Assembly (NCBI GenBank): GCA_021792455.1 | Contig: JAJYUP010000012.1 | Location: forward strand, 1 to 47,300 | From: Actinomycetes bacterium | Lineage (GTDB): Bacteria; Actinomycetota; Thermoleophilia; Solirubrobacterales; Solirubrobacteraceae | DNA: 47,300 nt | Direction of reading: 5' to 3' | Shown: in pieces, positions 40,858 through 47,300 of the stretch | Position numbering within the stretch: the stretch's first letter is position 1 | Layout of the letters: each line of letters starts with the position of its first letter | Made by a program: the position numbers and the translations under genes | Notes under the pieces: model-generated | What the model was told of the DNA's origin: nothing | Seen by the model: only the letters and a program-made list of their open reading frames with translations | Databases searched by the model: none

Positions 40858-41718
40858 ATGAACGAACGCAGGCGACCACGACGAAGCGGCCGCGACCGCT
40901 CGCGGCCGCTCCCCCTCTATGCCACCCTGTTGGTCGCGCTCGCGGCTGCGGCAATCGCTCTCGCCATCTCGAGCTCTGGAAGCTCACGTGTGCACAGCTC
41001 CGGTGCACGCACAGCGAGAAGCCGAACGCCGGCGGGCGGATCGGCGGAGCGAAGGCCGGTGAGAAGGCAGGCGGAGGGGCGATCGGGGACGCAGGCACAG
41101 ACGGCCCGCGCAGCAGGGCAGCAGACGGCGCAGAGGACGCGCACGCACGCGGCGGGCAGCCGTTCGTCCCGACGGCGCAGGAGGAGCGAAGGGTCGCTGC
41201 CGCAGACCTCAGCGCTGCCATCCTCGAAGACGCGCACCTTCCGTGCGGAGATGTCAGCGCTGTGGAGCGCGATCGTGCTGGACAGGCCCTCGATCGCACG
41301 CTCAGCGTTCTTCCCAGAGAGTGCCTACCTGCAGCTGAAGGCGATCGAAAACCCCGCCGGAGACTACGAAAGCCGGCTGCTGCACGACTACTACATGGAC
41401 ATCGAAGCCGCCCACCGACTGCTCGGCGCAGGCGCCCGCTCAGCAGAGCTGGTCCGGGTTGAGGTTCCAAGGTCCTACGCGCACTGGGTGCCACCCGAAG
41501 TCTGCTACAACCGCGACGGCTACTACGAGACGCCCAACTCCCGGATGATCTACAGGGAGAACGGCAGGCTCCGCTCGTTCGGAATCGCTTCGCTCATCTC
41601 CTGGCGAGGCGTGTGGTACGTCGTTCATCTCGGCGCAATCCTGCGTTCCGCAGACGAAGGCCTGGTCGACGCCCCGTCCGAAGGCGCAGGCTACGCCGAA
41701 CCCTCCTCCACCTGCTGA
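40858..41718 (+). CDS. Membrane-anchored extracytoplasmic hypothetical protein
   Basis: The protein has 286 residues. ATG 40858 follows GAGGG. Basic N-terminus, one TM (LYATLLVALAAAAIALAISS), an Arg/Ala/Thr-rich spacer of about 80 residues, then a globular domain: MSALWSAIVLDRPSIARSAF, FPESAYLQLKAIENPAGDYE, HDYYMDIEAAHRLLGAGA, SYAHWVPPEVCYNRDGYYE, FGIASLISWRGVWYVVHLGA. This conserved-looking domain resembles an uncharacterised family that I recall from related actinobacteria; no function is known. It stands alone, downstream of the 23-bp array. Confidence 0.75.
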   Translation: MNERRRPRRSGRDRSRPLPLYATLLVALAAAAIALAISSSGSSRVHSSGARTARSRTPAGGSAERRPVRRQAEGRSGTQAQTARAAGQQTAQRTRTHAAGSRSSRRRRRSEGSLPQTSALPSSKTRTFRAEMSALWSAIVLDRPSIARSAFFPESAYLQLKAIENPAGDYESRLLHDYYMDIEAAHRLLGAGARSAELVRVEVPRSYAHWVPPEVCYNRDGYYETPNSRMIYRENGRLRSFGIASLISWRGVWYVVHLGAILRSADEGLVDAPSEGAGYAEPSSTC

Positions 41719-41726
41719 GCGAGAAG

Positions 41727-41820
41727 GAGCGGGTGGCCGGCGGCGGAGCGGGTGGCCAGGGACGGAGAGGGTGGCCTGGGGACGGAGAGGGTGGCCTGGG
41801 GGCGGAGCGGATGGCAGGTG
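41727..41820. repeat. 19-20-bp tandem repeat, about five copies, between convergent genes
   Basis: Units like GGAGAGGGTGGCCTGGGGAC begin at about 41727, 41745, 41764, 41784 and 41804. The array fills the space between the stops of the anchored hypothetical protein and the MFS transporter. Confidence 0.9.
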
Positions 41821-41827
41821 TCGGCTA

Positions 41828-43372
41828 TCAGGCGTGTCGCGCGGAAGGCGCGTGGGCGCGGCTCGCCCTCGTCGCAGAGAGAACGGCGGCAATCGCCATC
41901 ATCCCGATCGAGGCGTAGAAGGCGGCGTGCAGCCCAGAGGTGAATGCGCCTGCAAGCGCACCATGAAGCGTCGTCGAGCCGACGAAGATCGCGAACGCGA
42001 GATGGCGTGAGATCGAGCGAGAGGCGATGAGGATCGCCATCGAGTAGGAGAACACCATCCCAACGTTCGAGAATGTCCTGAGCATCCCAGAGGAGATGCC
42101 AAACAGCTGCGGGGGCGAGGCCTTCATGACCGCGGAGCTGTTTGCAGGGAAGAAGGATGAGGCCCCAACGCCGTTGATGATGCTCGCGAGCACGACGACC
42201 CAGAGACCAGTGTGAAGCGACAGCTGAGAGTAGACGATCAGCGCCCCAGCTTGGATCGCGAGACCAGCCGTCGCAGGCACGACCGGCGCCCACTTGTCCG
42301 CAAGCCGCCCTGCAAACGGACCAACGAAGCCGCCGATGACGTAGCCGGGCACGAGCAGCAGCGAGGCGTCGATCGGCGCGAGCCGGCGCGGGCCCTGCAG
42401 ATACATGATGACGAGGAAGAGCACCGCGAAGTTCGCAAGCCCCTGGAACAGCGCAGCGAGCAGCGACGGTGACATCGCAGGCACGGAGAACAGTTGGAGA
42501 TGCAGCAGCGGCTCGCGCTGCCGCCGCTCGATGACGACGAAGATGCAGAGCACGACGATCCCGCCGATGAGAAAGCCTCCGATAGACGTATCGAACGGTT
42601 TGCTTGCAAGCGTCGTGATCGCCCAGAGCACGCTGAACAGCCCAACGGCAAGCGTGAGAATGCCCGCGACGTCGAGGCGCTTGCGCTGGCGCGGAGCGGA
42701 GTCGTGCAGCACCCGCAGCGCGACGGCGACGGCGCCGAGACCGATCGGGACGTTGATCCAGAAGATCCATCGCCAGGAGATGTAGGTGACGATCGCGCCG
42801 CCAAGCACGATCCCAAGCACCGCGCCGATGCTCCAGCCGACGCTGTTGTAGCCGTAGGCCCTGCCTCTTTCCGCGGAAGGAAACAGGTCAGCGATGATCG
42901 CGCCAGAGTTGGCTGTGACGAACGCCCCGCCAACACCCTGGAGCACCCTGAAGGCGATGATCGAGGTCTGATCGAACGAGAGTGCACAGAGCGCGGAGCC
43001 GAGGATGAACACGAGGAAGCCCGCCTGATACATCCGCACCCGTCCAAACATGTCGCCAAGGCGGCCAACCTGGGTCGCAAGCACGGTGATGACGAGCAGG
43101 TAGCCGATGATGACCCAGACGACCGAGCCAAGCGGTATGTGCAGTGCCCGCTCGATCGCCGGCAGGGCAAGCACGACGATCGTCGTGTCGATGGCGGTGA
43201 TGAGCACACCCGTCATGACGACCGCCATCGCAAGGCTTCGATGGGCAGGTGCAGGCGAGAGGGCCGAGTGAGGTGCTGCCGGAGAGTGAGGTGCTGCCGG
43301 AGAGTGAGCTGCTGCCGCAGAATGAGGCTGGGCACGCCGACGATGACGATGAAAGCTCCCAAGAGTCGCCAC
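41828..43372 (-). CDS. MFS transporter, DHA2-like drug/proton antiporter
   Basis: The transport core starts about residue 45 of the chosen frame and has about 14 hydrophobic segments. Motifs: MAVVMTGVLITAIDTTIVVLALPAIERAL (TM1, motif D1-like, here cited as LITAIDTTIVVLALPAI), GRLGDMFGRVRMYQAGF (motif A) and RVLQGVGGAFVTANSGAIIAD (motif B-like). It would export small hydrophobic compounds by proton exchange. The start is unclear: GTG 43372 is used, ATG 43228 at the first TM is the conservative choice, and the frame is open to 43546. The extra N-terminus contains the 18-bp array (AAPHSP units). Divergent from the nitronate monooxygenase. Confidence 0.88.
   Translation of the reverse strand: MATLGSFHRHRRRAQPHSAAAAHSPAAPHSPAAPHSALSPAPAHRSLAMAVVMTGVLITAIDTTIVVLALPAIERALHIPLGSVVWVIIGYLLVITVLATQVGRLGDMFGRVRMYQAGFLVFILGSALCALSFDQTSIIAFRVLQGVGGAFVTANSGAIIADLFPSAERGRAYGYNSVGWSIGAVLGIVLGGAIVTYISWRWIFWINVPIGLGAVAVALRVLHDSAPRQRKRLDVAGILTLAVGLFSVLWAITTLASKPFDTSIGGFLIGGIVVLCIFVVIERRQREPLLHLQLFSVPAMSPSLLAALFQGLANFAVLFLVIMYLQGPRRLAPIDASLLLVPGYVIGGFVGPFAGRLADKWAPVVPATAGLAIQAGALIVYSQLSLHTGLWVVVLASIINGVGASSFFPANSSAVMKASPPQLFGISSGMLRTFSNVGMVFSYSMAILIASRSISRHLAFAIFVGSTTLHGALAGAFTSGLHAAFYASIGMMAIAAVLSATRASRAHAPSARHA
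43267..43320. repeat. 18-bp tandem repeat, three copies, at the N-terminus of the MFS gene
   Basis: AGTGAGGTGCTGCCGGAG occurs at 43267 and 43285, and a variant at 43303. On the minus strand it encodes AAPHSP. The period is six codons. It lies in the extension before the first transmembrane helix, or in the leader if the start is 43228. Confidence 0.93.
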
Positions 43373-43524
43373 GCAGAGAATGCTGACAGCAACAGACGCT
43401 CGAGGCCGAACTTTCGATGGGCAGGGTATCCTGCGCGCTGTCGGGACGAGGCTCACGATTTGCACGGCGAGCCTCGATGCCGCCTGACGCTGACCTCCAG
43501 AGCCTTCACCCTCCGCACCGATCG

Positions 43525-45009
43525 ATGACGCCGCGCTGTCCGCCACCTCCTCCAGTCGTCATCCAGGGCGGCATGGGTGTGGGCGTCTCGACGTGGCGGT
43601 TGGCTTCCGCGGTCTCGCGAGCAGGGCAGCTGGGCGTCGTTTCAGGGACAGCGCTTGCCGTCGTGCTTGCGCGAGAACTGCAGGATGGCGACCCTGGAGG
43701 GCATATGCGACGCGCGCTCAGGTCGTTCGTCGACGAGGATGTCGCCAATCGGATCGTGAAGCGCTGGTTCAGGGCTCGAGGGCGGAGCGAGGGCGACAGA
43801 TACCGCGCGGTGCCAGTCCCGAGACAGCACGCGAGCCGAGAGTTCTCAGAGCTGACGATGCTCGCAAGCTTCGCGCATGTCCACCTCGCGAAGGAGGGGC
43901 ACGCTGGGCAGGTCGGCTTCAACCTGCTCGAGAAGATCCAGATCCCGACTCTGCCGTCGCTGTACGGTGCGATGCTCGCTGGGGTCGACTGGGTGCTGAT
44001 GGGAGCCGGCATACCCCGGCACATCCCCGGGGCGCTGGACTCTCTCGCTGACCATCGCCCAACTGCCCTGCCCCTCACTGTCGCGAACGCCTCGAGCGAG
44101 GGTCGCTGCACGATGAGCTTCGACCCCACAAGCCTCCTTGCAGGCGGGCAGCCGCCGCTGAAGCGCCCAGAGTTCGCAGCGATCGTGAGCTCCCACGTGC
44201 TTGCAGCGCACCTCGCGCGCGAGCAGGACAGCCGCCCCTCTGCTTTCGTCGTCGAGCGGCACACAGCAGGAGGCCACAATGCACCGCCGAGGGGGCGCTT
44301 GCAGCTGAGCGGGCGCGGCGAGCCGATCTACGGTCCGCGCGACGAGGTCGACCTCGAGCGGATGCGCGAGCTTGCCGTGCCCTTCTGGCTGGCCGGCGGC
44401 TGCGGCCACCCAGAGAAGGTCCGCGAAGCGCTTCAGCAGGGGGCCTGTGGCGTTCAGGTGGGGACTGCCTTCGCGCTTTGCGAGGAGTCTGGCCTGCGCG
44501 CAGACCTGAAGCAGCGCGCGCGCGAACGCGTCGCCTCTTCTGGCCTCGTGGTGCACACCGACACCGCTGCCTCGCCGACTGGCTACCCCTTCAAGGTCGC
44601 GCAGCTGGAGGGCACGCTGTCCGAGGCGGAGATCTATGCCTCTAGGCAGCGACGCTGCGACCTCCGATATCTCGCGACCCCCTACGAGCGCATGGACGGC
44701 ACGGTCGGCTACCGCTGTCCCGCGGAGCCGGTGGAGGATCACCTCGCAAAGGGCGGAGAGCTGGCGGACACGGTGGGGCGAATGTGCCTCTGCAATGGGC
44801 TGACATCGGCCGCAGGCTTCGCTCAGGTCTCAAAGGGAGGCGTGGTGGAGCCGCCCCTGCTGACGCTCGGAGACGACGCTTCTGCGGTTGTCGCGCAGCT
44901 CTCGCCTGACGGACGCCCCTACAGCGCGCAAGACGTGATCGCATACCTGCTTGGAGCTGACGCGAGCGGCACTGTCGAGGCTGCATCGCTGAGCGCCGAC
45001 GAGGGGTGA
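43525..45009 (+). CDS. Nitronate monooxygenase-like flavoenzyme
   Basis: The protein has 494 residues from ATG 43525. TIM-barrel FMN enzyme pattern: VVIQGGMGVGVSTWRLASAV, GQLGVVSGTALAVVLAREL, EGHAGQVGFNLLEKIQIPTL, GVDWVLMGAGIPRHIPGALD, ERHTAGGHNAPPRG (catalytic His region) and CGVQVGTAFALCEESGL (phosphate-binding). It would oxidise alkyl nitronates such as propionate-3-nitronate with FMN and oxygen. The C-terminal Cys-containing part (RMCLCNGLTSAAGFAQ) is typical of the longer group. Divergent from the MFS exporter, so the pair may handle a toxic nitro compound (inference). Confidence 0.88.
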   Translation: MTPRCPPPPPVVIQGGMGVGVSTWRLASAVSRAGQLGVVSGTALAVVLARELQDGDPGGHMRRALRSFVDEDVANRIVKRWFRARGRSEGDRYRAVPVPRQHASREFSELTMLASFAHVHLAKEGHAGQVGFNLLEKIQIPTLPSLYGAMLAGVDWVLMGAGIPRHIPGALDSLADHRPTALPLTVANASSEGRCTMSFDPTSLLAGGQPPLKRPEFAAIVSSHVLAAHLAREQDSRPSAFVVERHTAGGHNAPPRGRLQLSGRGEPIYGPRDEVDLERMRELAVPFWLAGGCGHPEKVREALQQGACGVQVGTAFALCEESGLRADLKQRARERVASSGLVVHTDTAASPTGYPFKVAQLEGTLSEAEIYASRQRRCDLRYLATPYERMDGTVGYRCPAEPVEDHLAKGGELADTVGRMCLCNGLTSAAGFAQVSKGGVVEPPLLTLGDDASAVVAQLSPDGRPYSAQDVIAYLLGADASGTVEAASLSADEG

Positions 45010-45075
45010 GCGGGCGAAGGTGCGAGACAGCGCGCCAACGAGGGGAGCGCCAGGCCCTCCCCCGGCGCTCGGGAG

Positions 45076-45435
45076 TCACGGTGCCAGCAGCTCTGCGCTG
45101 ACGAGCGGCAGCGCCGCCTGCGTCTCGTCAGCGGTCACGAGCGTGAGCCCATGTGCAAGCGCCGTCGCCGCGATCCACAAATCGTTGCTCGGCTGGCGTC
45201 CGCTGGCCTGGCGCAGCTCGCCATAGCTGGCGGCGGCGGCACGGTCGATGGGTAGCGCCGGCGCGAGCGAGAGCAGCGCCGCGAGCTTGGCGACGCGACG
45301 CGCACGCACCGCATCTCCCTTCGCAGCCAAGATGCCGTGCTCCAGCTCGCCGACCGTCACGACGCTCACCGCCCACGGCTCAGAGACCTCACCAGCGTCG
45401 GCGACGATCACGCTTGTGTCGAGCAGGTAGCGCAT
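45076..45435 (-). CDS. vapC: VapC-like PIN-domain toxin
   Basis: The protein has 119 residues from ATG 45435, one base after the antitoxin TGA. PIN-domain acidic residues are visible in MRYLLDTSVIVAD, TVGELEHGIL, QPSNDLWIAATAL and LVTADETQ. VapC toxins are magnesium-dependent RNases that cut tRNA or rRNA and stop growth until neutralised by the antitoxin. The gene pair is tightly coupled. The chromosomal position near tRNA genes is common for such modules. Confidence 0.92.
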   Translation of the reverse strand: MRYLLDTSVIVADAGEVSEPWAVSVVTVGELEHGILAAKGDAVRARRVAKLAALLSLAPALPIDRAAAASYGELRQASGRQPSNDLWIAATALAHGLTLVTADETQAALPLVSAELLAP

Positions 45436-45436
45436 G

Positions 45437-45694
45437 TCAGCGTTCACCGGCTGCGGCCCGTTCCTCAGCGCGAGCTGCTTGGAGCTCAGCCGCCCAACCG
45501 GGATCAGCGGGCGCCTCGGTGCGAAGCTCAGCGAGTGCCTCAGGCGGTGCGAAGTCACGTGCGCCAGGCAGGGGTCCCAGTTCGGCCGCAGGGCGGCCGT
45601 TGGTAGTCACGATGAAGCGCTCGCCGCGCCCGACGGCGCGCAGCACCGCGGGCATCTCGTTTCGCAACTGCCGCTGTGCGATGGTCGTCGTCAT
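45437..45694 (-). CDS. Phd/YefM-type antitoxin
   Basis: The protein has 85 residues from ATG 45694. N-terminal Phd/YefM DNA-binding pattern TTTIAQRQLRNEMPAVLRAV and GERFIVTTNGRPAAELGPL. The charged C-terminal tail (AAELQAARAEERAAAGER) would wrap the toxin. TACACT lies six bases before the ATG on this strand, another leaderless-type promoter. It normally represses its own operon with the toxin. Confidence 0.9.
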   Translation of the reverse strand: MTTTIAQRQLRNEMPAVLRAVGRGERFIVTTNGRPAAELGPLPGARDFAPPEALAELRTEAPADPGWAAELQAARAEERAAAGER

Positions 45695-45952
45695 ACCCTG
45701 AGTGTAGAGCACACGCTACGCCGCGGCCTCAGTCTACGCGTGGGCGACGCTCCGCCCGTCCCGACCCAGCCGCCTGGCGCGAAGTCGCGCGCGCCCGTTA
45801 GCGCGGAACAGACGCAGACGCTCCGGACAGATGAGCTCCTCCATCCGGGCGCATGCGCCACCGGCTCGACGAGTGGCCTTGGCCGCGATCTCGACCGCCC
45901 ACAATGGGAGGCCGAACGAGTCCTGAGCAGTCAGCGAGGCCTATGTGCGCAG
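45695..45952. other. Intergenic region between toxin-antitoxin operon and tRNA-Glu
   Basis: No gene supported. Contains the antitoxin promoter at its left edge and sequence downstream of the minus-strand tRNA-Glu. No T-rich terminator is seen after the tRNA. Confidence 0.5.
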
Positions 45953-46025
45953 TACCGCCAACGGGATTCGAACCCGTGTTACCGCCGTGAGAGGGCGGCG
46001 TCCTAGTCCCCTAGACGATGGCGGC
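45953..46025 (-). tRNA. tRNA-Glu (anticodon CTC)
   Basis: The 73-nt minus-strand sequence folds as a cloverleaf. Acceptor GCCGCCA pairs with TGGCGGT (one G-U); the anticodon stem CCGCC/GGCGG holds loop CTCTCAC; the T-arm is ACGGG-TTCGAAT-CCCGT. Anticodon CTC reads GAG. The 3' CCA is not encoded. Confidence 0.97.
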
Positions 46026-46277
46026 GTGAAGCGGCAGCCTGAGGCTAGCAAACCCCTTGTGAGGCAGTGGAGTCAACGCACGAGGGAGGAAGCGAAGTCG
46101 CCCTCACGATGCCTGTACGCACGACTGCGTCGACGTCCACGACGGCGAGCGCGCAGGGCGATGCGGACGCGCGGAGGGGGTGCAGACGCGCGGAGCGCTG
46201 CGTCGATGCGCATGACGGCAAACGCGCAGCCCGATGCAGAGTGGCATGGGTCGATGCGATACTGTCCCTGCCAGCGG

Positions 46278-46362
<85 letters not shown>

Positions 46363-46370
46363 AACTCGAA

Positions 46371-46394
46371 AGCCCTGTTCTACAGGGCTTTTTT
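46371..46394 (+). terminator. Intrinsic terminator after tRNA-Leu
   Basis: AGCCCTGT (46371-46378), a three-base loop, and ACAGGGCT (46382-46389) followed by a T-run. An eight-pair stem plus T-tract is a classic rho-independent terminator for the plus strand. Confidence 0.92.
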
Positions 46395-46621
46395 GCTGCC
46401 CGCGGCGAGCCGTCCCCGGCGCGCGCTGCTGTACGTGATGCTGCCACTGGCAACAACGTACAAGTTCGCGTACATCGCGGAGGTCCGGGGTGGGCTGGGA
46501 GTCGGCACGATGAGCGTCAGGCAGATCGATGGGCGCCACTGGGCGGAAGTTTTTGAGGCTGGGTTCCTGAATCGCCTGCCGTGGTGGGCGGTTTGAGGGT
46601 TTGGGACTGGTCCGGCTTTGG

Positions 46622-47300
46622 CTACTTGCCGAGCTTGATGTCGAGCAGTTGCAGCGCCTTGGCCTGAATCGCGTTGGGCTTGGTCAGGCGCGTGAAGGTG
46701 TGCTCGCTCTCGCCGATGCGGAGCTGGTTGCGGGTGAGCGTGGAGAGCTCTTCGATGAGGTCGGTGAGGCTGTAGGCGGGCAGTCCGTCGGTGGTGCGGT
46801 GGCTGGCAGTCTCGGCTTTCGCTGCGGGGGATCGTGTGGCGGGCGCGACCGGGTCCGCCGGCGCCAGCGGCGTGTCGTCGGTGAAGATCATTGGCGCGAG
46901 GCGTGCCTGCAGCTCGAAGCAGACGTAGTAGGCGAGCAGGAACAGGAAGAAGTGGCAGCGGACACGCTGCTCGAGATGGTGGCGGATCGGGCGCACATCG
47001 AGTGAGGTCTCGATCGTGCGGTAGGCGCGCTCGGCCATCTTCAGCTGCCTGTAGACCCTGACGACCGCCCGGCTCGACAGCTGCTCGGGCGGGCAGGTGC
47101 TCCTGAGCACGCAGATGCCGTCCAGCGCGGCCTCCGTCTCGATCTGCTCTCTCTTGCGCTCGCAGGAGAAGGAGCCGTCTGTGATCGTGAGCTCGAAGTG
47201 CTTGGCGACCCTGTACTCGTTGACGACACGCCCAACGCGCTCGCCGATCTTCCCAGCGTCGGCGCCTTTCAGCCGGCCGCGAGGTGAGTCGAGCATCCCC
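46622..47300 (-). CDS. IS1634-family transposase (partial, N-terminus outside window)
   Basis: The C-terminal about 225 residues of a transposase enter from the right edge. Recognisable family stretches: SPRGRLKGADAGKIGERVGR, VAKHFELTITDGSF, LDGICVLRSTCPPEQL, YRQLKMAERAYRTIETSLDV (with the catalytic-region Glu) and RPIRHHLEQRVRCHFFLFLL. The tail ADPVAPATRSPAAKAETAS and DLIEELSTLTRNQ also fit. It appears intact here. The left inverted terminal repeat should lie in about 46520-46620 but is not resolved without the other end. It sits downstream of tRNA-Leu. Confidence 0.92.
   Translation of the reverse strand, partial: GMLDSPRGRLKGADAGKIGERVGRVVNEYRVAKHFELTITDGSFSCERKREQIETEAALDGICVLRSTCPPEQLSSRAVVRVYRQLKMAERAYRTIETSLDVRPIRHHLEQRVRCHFFLFLLAYYVCFELQARLAPMIFTDDTPLAPADPVAPATRSPAAKAETASHRTTDGLPAYSLTDLIEELSTLTRNQLRIGESEHTFTRLTKPNAIQAKALQLLDIKLGK

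Noticed and set aside
46395-46621. Terminal inverted repeat of the IS1634-type element
   Set aside because: The other end is outside the window, so no inverted repeat can be matched; the 227-bp stretch shows no gene.

Overview
The window is high-GC DNA (strong G/C at third codon positions, frequent GTG starts, GTGA and ATGA gene overlaps) from a Gram-positive actinobacterial lineage. The types of protein present, such as the secreted hypotheticals, an O-antigen-ligase/TPR protein and VirD4-like ATPases paired with 'replication-relaxation' proteins, suggest Thermoleophilia/Solirubrobacterales. That placement is an inference from memory of these families, not a search result.

Layout. (1) 1-18 kb is an envelope polysaccharide region with other genes between: a partial sugar transferase and a Wzz/BY-kinase at the left edge, then a LuxR-type regulator coupled to an ECF sigma factor, a TetR regulator divergent from a yceI-like/FMN-reductase/sbcD/sbcC gene run, two tiny membrane proteins, an O-antigen-ligase-like protein, a secreted anchored protein and a GH-A-type glycosidase. 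(2) 18-27 kb looks chromosomal: a Lys/His-rich secreted protein, an amidohydrolase, hrcA-dnaJ-prmA on the minus strand, a two-subunit MaoC dehydratase and a MacB-type ABC exporter. (3) 27-41 kb looks accessory: a decayed transposase, then minus-strand genes for SSB, small hypotheticals, a Replic_Relax-like protein, a VirD4/TraG-like ATPase and a DNA-binding hypothetical. A second, much larger ATPase lies at 36.6-40.6 kb, with its Replic_Relax-like part fused at the C-terminus. Three ordinary metabolic genes (methyltransferase, quinone oxidoreductase, AhpD-like) lie between the two modules. No relaxase, VirB4 or integrase is seen. (4) 41-47 kb holds an anchored hypothetical, an MFS exporter divergent from a nitronate monooxygenase, a Phd/VapC toxin-antitoxin pair, tRNA-Glu(CTC), tRNA-Leu(CAG) with a clear terminator, and a partial IS1634-type transposase at the right edge.

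The most unusual property is the density of tandem repeats. At least 18 different arrays (units 14-75 bp, two to eight copies, each with its own sequence) occur in 47 kb. Those inside genes have periods divisible by three and fall in loops, linkers or tails. Several others lie at gene junctions and have copied stop codons, ribosome-binding sites or start codons. The clearest case is the ECF sigma factor, whose start region is tripled in frame.
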